Part shown: piece by piece, positions 33,698 through 41,497 of the stretch
Position numbering within the stretch: the first letter of the stretch is position 1
Layout of the letters: each line of letters opens with the position of its first letter
Source of the DNA: DASXMT01 sp036521415
GTDB lineage: Bacteria; Actinomycetota; Acidimicrobiia; Acidimicrobiales; RAAP-2
Direction of reading: 5' to 3'
Length of the DNA: 64,000 nt
NCBI GenBank assembly: GCA_036521415.1
Contig: DATDHU010000071.1
Span: 48,313-112,312 of the forward strand
The notes under the pieces: generated by a model
Database searches by the model: none
What the model saw: the letters and a program-made list of their open reading frames with translations, nothing else
Told to the model about the DNA's origin: nothing
Made by a program: the position numbers and the translations under genes

Positions 33698-34306
33698 ATG
33701 GGTATCTACGAGATCGAGGGCGTCGTGCCGATCGTCCATCCCACGGCGTTCGTCCACCCCGAAGCCGTTCTCATCGGCGACGTCCTCATCGGGGCCGGCT
33801 GTTACGTGGGACCGCTGGCCAGCCTGCGAGGTGACTTCGGCCAGGTGGAGGTGGTTGCCGGTGCCAACGTCCAGGACGGCTGTGTCCTCCACTGCTTTCC
33901 CGGTCGCAACGTGGTGGTCGGGGAAGATGGTCACATCGGCCATGGGGCCGTCCTCCACGGTTGTCGCATCGGCCGGGGCGTGCTGGTGGGCATGAACAGC
34001 GTGGTCATGGACGGGGCCACCATCGGCGACCGCTCGTTCGTTGGAGCCGGCTCGTTCGTGCGGGCCGAGACGGAGGTCCCCGAACGTCACCTGGTCGCCG
34101 GAAACCCGGCCCGGGTGCTCCGAGAACTGACAGACGCCGAGATGGCCTGGAAGGCCAACGGCACCCACGTCTACCAGGACCTCGCTCGGCGGTCTCAAGC
34201 CAGCCTCCGACCGGCCACGCCCTTGTCCGCCCCGGAGGAGAACCGGCCACGTCTCAGCACTGCCGGAGACACCGCGGTGCCCCTCCGGGAGTACCGGCGG
34301 TCCTGA
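33698..34306 (+). CDS. PaaY / gamma-carbonic-anhydrase-like hexapeptide-repeat protein
   Basis: A 202-residue left-handed beta-helix protein of the gamma-CA-like PaaY type. Hexapeptide repeats run from HPEAVLIGDVLIGAGCYVGP through GHIGHGAVLHGCRIGRGVLV to GDRSFVGAGSFVRA. The metal-binding histidines are visible in CVLHCFPG and HIGHGAVLHG. PaaY-type members act as acyl-CoA thioesterases or carbonic anhydrases. About 40 C-terminal residues are disordered and Pro/Arg-rich. ATG 33698 is preferred (a GTG six bases earlier is in frame). It follows the P450 gene by 23 bases. Confidence 0.9.
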   Translation: MGIYEIEGVVPIVHPTAFVHPEAVLIGDVLIGAGCYVGPLASLRGDFGQVEVVAGANVQDGCVLHCFPGRNVVVGEDGHIGHGAVLHGCRIGRGVLVGMNSVVMDGATIGDRSFVGAGSFVRAETEVPERHLVAGNPARVLRELTDAEMAWKANGTHVYQDLARRSQASLRPATPLSAPEENRPRLSTAGDTAVPLREYRRS

Positions 34307-34336
34307 TCGCTGTTCGGCCCGTGGCGAGCCGGGTGT

Positions 34337-35185
34337 TCAGCTCGTGCCCGCCCGGGTGAAGAGACGGATCGCTCCACCCAGGATCAGGCCGGCATAGAGG
34401 GCCAGGACTCCGAGTGACAGGGCGGCCATCGTGGTGTCATTGCTCATCCCCCAGATGTTGTGGAGCGCTTGGCCGCCGTGGGCGGTCAGCCCGTACCGGA
34501 AGAGGGCCAGGGCGTGGGTGAGCGGGAGGACGGTGGCCACGTCGGCGAGCCAGCTGGGCAGCGAGGTGATCGGAAAGAGCGAGCCGGCGAAGAAGAAGGG
34601 GATGATGGCAATGGCCGGAATGACGCTGGTGTACTCCTCGGCACTGGTCAACCGGGTGGCCAGGATCTCGGCCAACCCGTAGGTCACGACGACGAGCAGC
34701 ACGGCGGCGGCGAGGAACCACAGCATGCGGCTGGTGGTCTGGTACTGGGCACCTCGAAGTGCAGACACGGCGATGAGCACGACGAGCTGCAGAGAGGTGA
34801 CGGCCATGACCGCGACCACATTGGCGAGCACGATGGACGCCCGGCTGATCGGGGCGACGAGCAGTTCCCGCATGGCCCCCTGTTGCCGGTCGACCAGGAC
34901 GCTGAGCCCCGAGAACATGCAATTGAGGGGGATCAGCAGTCCGGCCGTGGCCACGCAAAAGAAGGTCATGTAGGTCGTTCGTTGGGCCGCCGAGGCGACC
35001 GAGTTGGCCAGCGCAGGGGCAACGACGAGGGCGAAGAGCACGGGCGCCAGGACCGGTATGGCGATGGACCGTGGCGATCGCATGGTCAGGGCCAGCCGCC
35101 GACCGGTGAGCGTAGGGAGAATGCTGACCTTCCGGGCGCGGGTCGGGGCCGTCGTGACGGGCAGGGGGATCGTGGCGGTGGTCAC
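34337..35185 (-). CDS. ABC-2 type (DrrB-like) export permease
   Basis: A 282-residue membrane protein with six hydrophobic segments: around SIAIPVLAPVLFALVVAPAL, FFCVATAGLLIPLNCMFSGL, VLANVVAVMAVTSLQLVVLI, MLWFLAAAVLLVVVTYGLAE, VIPAIAIIPFFFAGSLFPIT and LSLGVLALYAGLILGGAIRL. PLTHALALFRYGL before the last segment is the DrrB/ABC2_membrane signature region. It forms the membrane part of a drug or lipid exporter with the adjacent ATPase gene, 62 bases upstream. GTG 35185 start. Confidence 0.93.
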   Translation of the reverse strand: MTTATIPLPVTTAPTRARKVSILPTLTGRRLALTMRSPRSIAIPVLAPVLFALVVAPALANSVASAAQRTTYMTFFCVATAGLLIPLNCMFSGLSVLVDRQQGAMRELLVAPISRASIVLANVVAVMAVTSLQLVVLIAVSALRGAQYQTTSRMLWFLAAAVLLVVVTYGLAEILATRLTSAEEYTSVIPAIAIIPFFFAGSLFPITSLPSWLADVATVLPLTHALALFRYGLTAHGGQALHNIWGMSNDTTMAALSLGVLALYAGLILGGAIRLFTRAGTS

Positions 35186-35203
35186 AAGTGTTTCCTTTCG
35201 GTT

Positions 35204-35273
35204 GGTCGTGGTGCTGATCTGCTCAGTCGGTCGCGGTGCTGATCTGCTCAGTCGGTCGTGGTGCCCATCTGGC
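35204..35273 (-). repeat. 25-bp tandem repeat duplicating the end of the ABC ATPase gene
   Basis: Two full 25-bp copies (35204-35228, 35229-35253; one mismatch) and a partial third (35254-35273). The third contains the last codons of the ATPase gene and the stop is at the 35248-35250 boundary between copies 2 and 3, so the gene's 3' end was copied twice into the gap before the permease. Confidence 0.85.
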
Positions 35274-36198
35274 CACCGGTCAGGCGGAGATAGACGTCGT
35301 CGAGCGTGGGAGCCCGGGTGGTGGCCGATCGGACCGGGATCGAGGAGTCAGCCAGCAGCTGCGAGACGGCGGAAGCGGTGACGGTCCGCAGTGACACGGT
35401 GACGGTCCCACCGATGACGAGGAGGTCGTCACCGGGGACCCCGTTGCGCCGCAGGATCTCGACCGCCCGTTTGGGGTCGCCCAGCCTCAGTTCGAACACT
35501 TCGTCGCCGATCGAGGCGAGCAGCCGGGACGGCGTGTCGCAGGCCACCATGGCGCCGGCATCGATGATGGCGAGGCGGTCGCAGAGTTGTTCGGCCTCGT
35601 CGAGGTAGTGCGTCGTCATGATGACGGTGACCCCTGTCCGGTCTCGAAGGGTGGCGATGACGTCGAACAGGTCATGGCGGATCCGGGTGTCCAGTCCCAC
35701 AGTGGGCTCGTCGAGGAAGATCACCTCGGGACTGGAGAGCAAAGCACGGACGATCTCGAGCCGACGCCGTTGCCCGCCGCTGTAGGTCGCCACTGAGCGG
35801 TCCACGATGTCGGCGATGCCGACCGTACGGGTCAGCTCGGCCAATCGCGTCCGCCCCTCGCCAGGGTCGACCGACCACAGCTTCAGGTGCAGCTCCAGGT
35901 TCTGACGGCCGGTGAGTGGTCGGTCGACGACGGCATCCTGGAACACGACGCTGCTGATGGCCCGGGTCCCCGCCGGGTCGCGGGCGACGTCCCGGCCTCC
36001 GAGGATGGCCCGGCCTGACGTGGGACTCACCGTGGAGTTGAGCATCCCGACGGTGGTCGTCTTGCCCGCGCCGTTGGGCCCGAGCAGGCCGAAGGCCTCG
36101 CCCGCAGCGACCTCGAAGCTGACCCCTCTGACCGCCTCCACCTCCCCGGGATAGGTCTTGACGAGGTTGTCTGCCTCCACGGCCAACTGGGTGCTCAT
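35248..36198 (-). CDS. ABC transporter ATP-binding protein (DrrA type)
   Basis: A 316-residue ATPase with the DrrA layout. Walker A GPNGAGKTTT near residue 40, Q-loop SSVVFQDAVVDRPL, signature YSGGQRRRLEIVRAL, Walker B VIFLDEPTVGLD and MTTHYLDEAEQL switch. A C-terminal DrrA-specific extension runs from about residue 225 to the end. ATG 36198 has AGAGGAGG upstream. It energises the permease at 34337. Exporters of this type move antibiotics or lipids; the cargo is unknown. Its promoter region (36199-36500) is shared with the divergent sigma factor. Confidence 0.94.
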   Translation of the reverse strand: MSTQLAVEADNLVKTYPGEVEAVRGVSFEVAAGEAFGLLGPNGAGKTTTVGMLNSTVSPTSGRAILGGRDVARDPAGTRAISSVVFQDAVVDRPLTGRQNLELHLKLWSVDPGEGRTRLAELTRTVGIADIVDRSVATYSGGQRRRLEIVRALLSSPEVIFLDEPTVGLDTRIRHDLFDVIATLRDRTGVTVIMTTHYLDEAEQLCDRLAIIDAGAMVACDTPSRLLASIGDEVFELRLGDPKRAVEILRRNGVPGDDLLVIGGTVTVSLRTVTASAVSQLLADSSIPVRSATTRAPTLDDVYLRLTGGQMGTTTD

Positions 36199-36342
36199 CG
36201 GTCCTCCTCTGCGGTGCCGGTCTGGCCGACCGTCTGGAACATTGGTGTCGTGCAGTAGAGGACGAAGCACCGACCTCGAACGTGACATCGGTTTGGCGAT
36301 CAGCGCTGTCCCGGCCAAGCGTTTTGGGATCAAGGGGGGCGT

Positions 36343-36369
36343 TGTCACGTATTCGTGCGCCGTCTCGTC
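36343..36369 (+). promoter_or_regulatory. Candidate ECF-type promoter upstream of the sigma factor
   Basis: TGTCACG (36343-36349), 16 bases, then CGTC (36366-36369). As I recall, ECF41-group sigma factors recognise TGTCACA-N16-CGTC-like promoters, and many autoregulate. It lies about 130 bases upstream of the SigJ-like start and 6 bases before the repeat array. No ribosome site is needed if the TAGGTT at 36487-36492 is used instead as a leaderless -10. Confidence 0.45.
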
Positions 36370-36374
36370 CTTAT

Positions 36375-36462
36375 AGCTGGAGTTCGGCATAGCTGCAGAG
36401 TTCGGCATAGCTGTGGAGTTCGGCATAGCTGCAGAGTTCGGCATAGCTGCAGAGTTCGGCAT
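36375..36462. repeat. Five tandem 18-bp repeats in the sigma factor / exporter promoter region
   Basis: Unit AGCTGCAGAGTTCGGCAT: copies at 36375-36390 (two bases short), 36391-36408, 36409-36426 (two substitutions), 36427-36444 and 36445-36462. They are followed by unrelated DNA. There are no spacers, so it is not a CRISPR array. The remaining 36199-36342 part of this 302-base gap shows no other structure. It is a candidate iterated binding site or a variable-number repeat. Confidence 0.9.
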
Positions 36463-36500
36463 TCCCGGCGTCAGTCGGGCACGACTTAGGTTGGTACGAA

Positions 36501-37430
36501 ATGGCAACTGGCGATGGACCCACCGATGCACAGTTCACCGAGGCGTGGCACATCCACCGTCCGTACCTGGTCGACCTGGCGTTCGGGATGCTGGCCGACA
36601 TCGGAGCAGCCGAGGACGCCGTGCAAGAGGCCTTTGCCCGGCTGACCAGGGCAGACTTCGAGAGGATCAAGGATCAGCGAGGCTGGCTGATCGTCGTGAC
36701 CAGCCGCATCTGCCTCGACCAGATCCAATCGGCTCGTTCACGCCGCGAACGGGCGCACGAATCCTCCACCATCGAATTCGCTGGGCCGGACGCCTCCCGG
36801 CCCACTTCGGTGGACCCCGCCGACCGCGTTACTCTCGACGACGAGGTCCGGCTGGCCCTGCTGGTGGTGCTCGAGCGGCTGAGCCCAGCGGAGCGGGTCG
36901 TTTTCGTGCTTCACGACATCTTCCAGATGCCGTTCGACACGATCGCCGAGAGCGTCGGGCGGACAGCCCCGGCCTGCCGTCAGCTGGCCCGGCAGGCTCG
37001 TATGAAGATCCAGGCCGAGCAAGCTCGGGGGGTGGTCGAGGTCGATACGGCCGAGCACCGCCTGGTGGCCAAGCAATTCATACGGGCGTGCTCGGACGGC
37101 GACCTCTCGGCCCTCCTCCAACTGCTCGATCCGGAGGTCACCGGTGAGGTGGACCTCGGCCCGGATGACCCGCGGACCGGTCAGGTGTTCACCGGGTCGA
37201 AGGGAGTGGCGCGAAACCTCCTTCGCTATGTCTCCACCTTGACCCTGGTGTCCAACCCGATCGGCGGCCAGACCGTCGTGTTGGCCTTCGTCGAGTCTCA
37301 GCTGGCAGCCGTCGTCCACCTGACGGTCCAGGGCCAGACGGTCAAGAAGATTCATGTCGTTGCCGATCCCAACTCGCTCGGCTTCCTCGGCACCCGCATC
37401 CCGCCGGTGACGAGGAACGAGGATTCCTGA
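36501..37430 (+). CDS. SigJ-like ECF sigma factor with C-terminal SnoaL domain
   Basis: A 309-residue RNA polymerase sigma factor. Region 2 (about 12-80: FTEAWHIHRPYLVDLAFGML, AEDAVQEAFARL, WLIVVTSRICLDQIQS) and region 4 (about 118-175: LSPAERVVFVLHDIFQMPF, TAPACRQLARQARMKI) are intact, and a NTF2/SnoaL domain fills residues about 188-300. This is the SigJ/ECF41 architecture, in which the C-terminal domain regulates activity without a separate anti-sigma. The linker lacks the WLPEP motif of core ECF41 members, and the end NSLGFL is only like the NPDKL motif. It may control the divergent exporter. Confidence 0.92.
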   Translation: MATGDGPTDAQFTEAWHIHRPYLVDLAFGMLADIGAAEDAVQEAFARLTRADFERIKDQRGWLIVVTSRICLDQIQSARSRRERAHESSTIEFAGPDASRPTSVDPADRVTLDDEVRLALLVVLERLSPAERVVFVLHDIFQMPFDTIAESVGRTAPACRQLARQARMKIQAEQARGVVEVDTAEHRLVAKQFIRACSDGDLSALLQLLDPEVTGEVDLGPDDPRTGQVFTGSKGVARNLLRYVSTLTLVSNPIGGQTVVLAFVESQLAAVVHLTVQGQTVKKIHVVADPNSLGFLGTRIPPVTRNEDS

Positions 37431-37445
37431 GTCCGGGTAGGACGT

Positions 37446-38384
37446 CTAGCTGCGTCCCACCGCCTGCCGGAAGGCGGAGACCATCTCGGCGAGAAAGTCC
37501 ATCGTTGCACCCGGTTCGATGGTGATGGAGACCGGGGCCCGGAAGTCGGTGATGCCCGCCTCGGCCAACGCGGGGACTCCCTCCATGGTGCGATCGAGAT
37601 CCATGGAACCGCTCGGTCCCTTCACGACCGGCAGTCTTCCCTGCACCTGGAAGCCGGTGGCATCCCGTCCGGCGGCAGCGAGCGCTTCACGCACCCGGGC
37701 GATGCCCTTGGCGGGATCCCGGGCGATGGGTCCCCAGGGGATCCAGCCGTCGCCGAAACGGGCCAGCCGATCGATCACCCGGTCGTTGAGGGTTCCGCTC
37801 ACCCAGATGGGCACGCCGCCGGGCTGCAGTGGCTTGGGCATGGCATGGATGCCCTCGAAGTGGAGCCCGTCGCCGTCAAAGTCCGCCCGCTCCTCGCGCC
37901 ACAAGGCCTGGCAGACGGCCAGGGTCTGGTTGAGCAGATGGCCCCGGCCCTCGAAGCTGAGGCCGGCGGCGTCGTACTCCTCCCGCTGCCATCCCACCCC
38001 GACCCCGAGGTCGAGCCGGCCTCCCGAGAGCACGTCGAGGGTGGCCACCGCCTTGGCCAGGACTGCGGGCCGGCGAAGAGCGGCTTGGAGGATCCCGGTG
38101 GCCAGCCGCGTCTGGGTGGTCACCCCGGCCAGGACCGACAGCAGGGTGAGCGGCTCGAGCCACATGCCGTCGGGCCCGGTGGGTTGCTTCCCGCCCTCGA
38201 TCCCGCCCACCCGGGCGTCTCCGTAGGCCTCGAGGTTCTCGCCGAAGACCACATGGTCGCTCACGGCCAGGCGGTCGATCCCGGCCTGGTCGGCGGCACG
38301 AGCCCCGTCGAGGAGCGGCTTCCAATTCCCGGGGTCGGAGGCCGAGAAGTTGATGAGCATGACGGACAGCTGCGGGTACGGCAT
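37446..38384 (-). CDS. LLM-class F420-dependent oxidoreductase
   Basis: A 312-residue luciferase-like (TIM-barrel) protein of the F420-dependent type, using F420 rather than FMN in most actinobacterial relatives. Visible: LSVMLINFSASDPGNWKPLL at the N-terminus, LAVSDHVVFGEN (first F420-site segment), GGRLDLGVGVGWQREEYDAAG and PKPLQPGGVPIWVSGTLNDR. ATG 38384 begins the family match; a start at 38432 would add 16 residues. It ends 15 bases from the sigma factor stop, convergent. The substrate is unknown. Confidence 0.9.
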   Translation of the reverse strand: MPYPQLSVMLINFSASDPGNWKPLLDGARAADQAGIDRLAVSDHVVFGENLEAYGDARVGGIEGGKQPTGPDGMWLEPLTLLSVLAGVTTQTRLATGILQAALRRPAVLAKAVATLDVLSGGRLDLGVGVGWQREEYDAAGLSFEGRGHLLNQTLAVCQALWREERADFDGDGLHFEGIHAMPKPLQPGGVPIWVSGTLNDRVIDRLARFGDGWIPWGPIARDPAKGIARVREALAAAGRDATGFQVQGRLPVVKGPSGSMDLDRTMEGVPALAEAGITDFRAPVSITIEPGATMDFLAEMVSAFRQAVGRS

Positions 38385-38525
38385 GAGCTTGGTCGAATCT
38401 CCCGTTTGCGATCGGCGTGACAGTCGTGGCACGACGTGATGGCGACCGGCCCAGCATCTGCCACCGGGCGACGGCTGTCAATCGAGGCCCCGCTCCGATC
38501 GGGTGCCGGCTCGGATCAAGTGGCA

Positions 38526-38538
38526 TATCGTCCTGCCA
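38526..38538 (+). promoter_or_regulatory. Candidate -10 of a leaderless transcript
   Basis: TATCGT (38526-38531) matches TANNNT and stands six bases before the ATG at 38538; no Shine-Dalgarno is visible there. Confidence 0.45.
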
Positions 38539-39041
38539 TGGATGACGATGCGGTGCAAGAGGCCGTCGACCACGTGGCGGTGACGAGAGTGCAGTCGGCC
38601 TACGCCGACGTGGTGAACCGACGGGCGTGGGAGGAGTTCGAGCAGTTGTTCCTGCCTGACTGCACGATCTCCATCGACAAGCAGTCCCAGGAGACGCTCG
38701 AGTTCGTCGGAGCCAAGGAGATCGGGACCTTCATCGGCCGGTCAATCGAGGGCTTCGAGTTCTTCGAGTTCGTCATCTTGAACTCCCACATCGTTCTGGG
38801 TCGTGGGTCGGGGATCGACACCGCTTCGGCCAGGGTCTTCATGTGCGAACTACGCCAGGACCGAGCCAGTGGCCAGTGGACAAACGCCTTCGGCGTGTAC
38901 CACGACAGGTACCGGCGGGTGGATGGCAGATGGTGGTTCGCGCAGCGTCGATATCAGTCCCTCGCCCGTACCGGTCGTGGCCAGGTGTTCGAGTTTCCCC
39001 GGCACCCGCCGTTCACCGGGCTGTCGGCCGAGCCCGGCTGA
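38538..39041 (+). CDS. SnoaL-like (NTF2-fold) protein
   Basis: A 167-residue NTF2-fold protein of the SnoaL_4 (nuclear transport factor-like) type: N-terminal helix VAVTRVQSAYADVVNRRAWE, the FLPDCTISIDKQSQ strand, and DGRWWFAQRRYQSLAR near the end. Members include small dehydratases, cyclases, isomerases and ring-hydroxylating dioxygenase beta-like proteins; the catalytic role is unknown. It is divergent from the LLM gene across 153 bases and convergent with the receptor gene at 39050. Confidence 0.85.
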   Translation: MDDDAVQEAVDHVAVTRVQSAYADVVNRRAWEEFEQLFLPDCTISIDKQSQETLEFVGAKEIGTFIGRSIEGFEFFEFVILNSHIVLGRGSGIDTASARVFMCELRQDRASGQWTNAFGVYHDRYRRVDGRWWFAQRRYQSLARTGRGQVFEFPRHPPFTGLSAEPG

Positions 39042-39049
39042 ACGACCCC

Positions 39050-40279
39050 CTACGAACCTGAGCTCTTGACCGGCACCCGCCCCACCCCACCGGCGTAGGG
39101 CGGGCCCATCTGGCACACGGCCGGCCCGAACGAGCCCACCAGTCCGAAGTGGTTGGTGGTCGAGAACTTGTAGCTGAGGCCAAGGAACTCCTTGCTGGTG
39201 ATCCCCTCGATCGCCTTCTTGATGGCCGCCGGGTCGGTCGAGTGGTACTTGGTGATGGCGTAGTTCAGGATCTCGAGCGGGATGCTGTCGGTGGCGATAG
39301 ACGTCAGGTAGTTGACGAACGAGGGGTAGTTCGTTCCGGCCGAGTAGGCCGCCATCAGCTGGTTCTGCACGGCCGTGAATGTCTGCGTGGCCGTGTCGGC
39401 ACAGTTGTAGTAATAGGCGCTCGCCTTCGCAGTGAGGGACCCCATCGAGTCGAAGCCGCTGTACCAGGCTCCGGCCGAGGCCAGGATGGTGGGGGACCAG
39501 TTGGCCGACTGGACGGCCTGCCAGATGGGACCGTACCCCTCACCGGCCGTGACCACCAGCAACTGGGCCCCGTCCCCCTTCAGCTTGGTGATGGCCGCAC
39601 TGTTGTCCACCGATCCGGGGGTGATGTTCACCGTCGTCACCTTGGCCCCCTTGATGGACTGGACGCCGTTGCTGATCTGGGTGGCGAACACGGTGTCGTA
39701 GGGGATTCCGTCGTTCAGGATCCCCACGTTCTTGAAGCCCTTCTGCTTGATCCAGTTGATGGCGGCCACCCCGGTCTGCTGCAACGAGGGGTTCGGGCTG
39801 AACAGGTAGGGATACTGCGTGGCCAGCTGCGCGGGCGTGAGTGTGTTGGTGAGCTCCAAATTGGCCACCACCGGCATCTTCGCCTTGGTCCACACGGCGA
39901 GCTGTTGTCCGGCCGCCGCCGGGTTGTAGCTGGCCGTGATGACGGCGGCGTCCTTGCTGCTCACCATCTGGTTGGCCACCTGCACGGCGTGGGTCACGTC
40001 GCTGGCGTCGTTCTCGATATCCAGCTTCACCTGGTGGCCGTCGATGCCGTTGGGGTGCATCATGTCGAATTGCTGGAGGGCGATCCCGGTCTGGATCTTG
40101 GTGAGGATCCCGTACGAGGCGAGCGCGCCGCTGGTGGGGGCCGAGATCCCGAATGTGATGGGGCCGGCGGGGATGGGCGGGTACGCGGAGCTGGCCCCGG
40201 CCACCGCCGTCGGGCCGACCACGGTGAGCAACCCGGCACAGGCGACGACTGCAATGGCAACCGACAGGTGCTTTCTCAC
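39050..40279 (-). CDS. ABC branched-chain amino acid-type substrate-binding protein
   Basis: A 409-residue periplasmic-binding protein of the LivJ/LivK (peripla_BP_6) type, secreted by the signal peptide MRKHLSVAIAVVACAGLLTV (Sec type; no lipobox Cys). Visible: ITFGISAPTSGALASYG, LDIENDASDVTHAVQVANQM, AVITASYNPAAAGQQLAVW and VGILNDGIPYDTVFATQI. In catabolic clusters these receptors often bring in aromatic acids or amides instead of amino acids. No permease or ATPase genes follow in this window, so it is either an orphan receptor or works with distant components. GTG 40279 with GAGGGGGG upstream. Confidence 0.92.
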   Translation of the reverse strand: MRKHLSVAIAVVACAGLLTVVGPTAVAGASSAYPPIPAGPITFGISAPTSGALASYGILTKIQTGIALQQFDMMHPNGIDGHQVKLDIENDASDVTHAVQVANQMVSSKDAAVITASYNPAAAGQQLAVWTKAKMPVVANLELTNTLTPAQLATQYPYLFSPNPSLQQTGVAAINWIKQKGFKNVGILNDGIPYDTVFATQISNGVQSIKGAKVTTVNITPGSVDNSAAITKLKGDGAQLLVVTAGEGYGPIWQAVQSANWSPTILASAGAWYSGFDSMGSLTAKASAYYYNCADTATQTFTAVQNQLMAAYSAGTNYPSFVNYLTSIATDSIPLEILNYAITKYHSTDPAAIKKAIEGITSKEFLGLSYKFSTTNHFGLVGSFGPAVCQMGPPYAGGVGRVPVKSSGS

Positions 40280-40632
40280 GGCAAATCCCCCCTCATAGCA
40301 AAAACTCCCCCGAGTAGTGCGGAATTGACGCTCAATGGTTGTGTTTCAGTTCTATGACTTAATGACAACCCTGTATCGCAGTCTGAACCGTCCCCGACCG
40401 CAAGTCAATCGATAGTTTTCATCAATCCAGGGGCAGAGGATCGGCCTGCTGAGAGGGCCGACCGCTCCGGTTTGCCCCCCTCCGCTCATGCACGCACGAC
40501 TGCGGGCCCGTTCACCGCACCCGTGCGCTCACCTCGCTACTGGACAGGACGCGGCCGGGGCAACCCGGTAGCGTGCGGGCGATAGAAATTTGGAGCGCCG
40601 TCTTCGGTGACCGCGCTCAGGGGGTGTTGGCC
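40280..40632. other. 353-base intergenic region, divergent promoters
   Basis: Between the divergent receptor and SDR genes. An AT-rich block (about 40290-40435) faces the receptor gene and most likely holds its promoter, though I could not settle a -35/-10 pair. The SDR-proximal half is GC-rich; a GATAGAAATT stretch at about 40579-40588 is the only AT-rich spot there. No small gene, repeat or stem-loop stands out. Confidence 0.5.
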
Positions 40633-41448
40633 ATGGCTGAAGGTCGTCTTGCCGGAAAGGTCGCTTTCGTGACCGGCGCTGCCCGGGGGCAGGGGCGGGC
40701 CCATTCGGTGCGCCTGGCCCAGGAGGGCGCGGACGTCATCATCTGCGACATCTGCGCCGAGCTCGACACCACGAGCTACCCCGGCGCCAGCCCGAGCGAC
40801 CTCGTCGAGACGGCCACGCTGGTGGAGAAGGAGGGCCGGCGCGTCGTGGCCCGCCCGGTCGATGTCAGGGACTTCGAAGCGCTGCAGTCGCTGGTCACCG
40901 ACGGCGTGGCTGAGCTGGGTCGCCTCGACATCGTCGTGGCCAACGCCGGCATCGACAGCGCGAACTTCAGTTGGGAGATCAGCTCGGAGGAGTGGGACGA
41001 GCTGGTCGGGATCAACTTGAAGGGCGTGTGGCAGACGGCCAAGGCGGCCATCCCGACGATGATCCAACAGGGAACGGGCGGATCGATCATCTTGACCAGC
41101 TCCACCGCGGGCCGAAAGGGTCTCCCTTTCAAGGCGCACTACAGCGCGGCCAAGCACGGGGTGGTCGGGTTGTGCGGGGTCCTGGCTGCCGAACTCGGTG
41201 AGTACGACATCCGAGTCAACACCATCCATCCGGCTGGTGTGGCTACCGAGATGGTCACCGACCCCCATCTCCAGGACCTCATCAACTTGAAGCCGGAGAC
41301 GCTCGGTCCTATCTTCATGAACTCGCTGCCGCATATGTTCATGAAGCCCGAGGACATCGCGGCCTCGGTTGCCTTCCTGGCCAGCGACGAGTCCAGGTAC
41401 ATGACCGGCTCCCAGATCGTCGTGGACATGGGTAACACCGCCCGCTGA
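40633..41448 (+). CDS. Mycofactocin-coupled SDR family oxidoreductase
   Basis: A 271-residue SDR. The Rossmann motif VTGAARGQGRAHSVRLAQEG (GARGQGRAH variant) and the ~25-residue insertion after the second strand (LDTTSYPGASPSDLVETATL) mark the mycofactocin-dependent subfamily; the catalytic Ser is in ILTSSTAGRKGLPF and Tyr/Lys in HYSAAKHGVVG. These enzymes hold NAD(H) tightly and pass electrons to mycofactocin instead of free NAD. It implies the host makes mycofactocin. A dehydrogenase gene follows 49 bases later. Confidence 0.93.
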   Translation: MAEGRLAGKVAFVTGAARGQGRAHSVRLAQEGADVIICDICAELDTTSYPGASPSDLVETATLVEKEGRRVVARPVDVRDFEALQSLVTDGVAELGRLDIVVANAGIDSANFSWEISSEEWDELVGINLKGVWQTAKAAIPTMIQQGTGGSIILTSSTAGRKGLPFKAHYSAAKHGVVGLCGVLAAELGEYDIRVNTIHPAGVATEMVTDPHLQDLINLKPETLGPIFMNSLPHMFMKPEDIAASVAFLASDESRYMTGSQIVVDMGNTAR

Positions 41449-41497
41449 TCGTTGTGACCGGCGCTGCCGAACGCCAGAGTGATCGTCGGGGGCGGCC

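Noticed and set aside
36375..36462. A short CRISPR array
   Set aside because: The 18-bp units abut each other without spacers and no cas gene is present.
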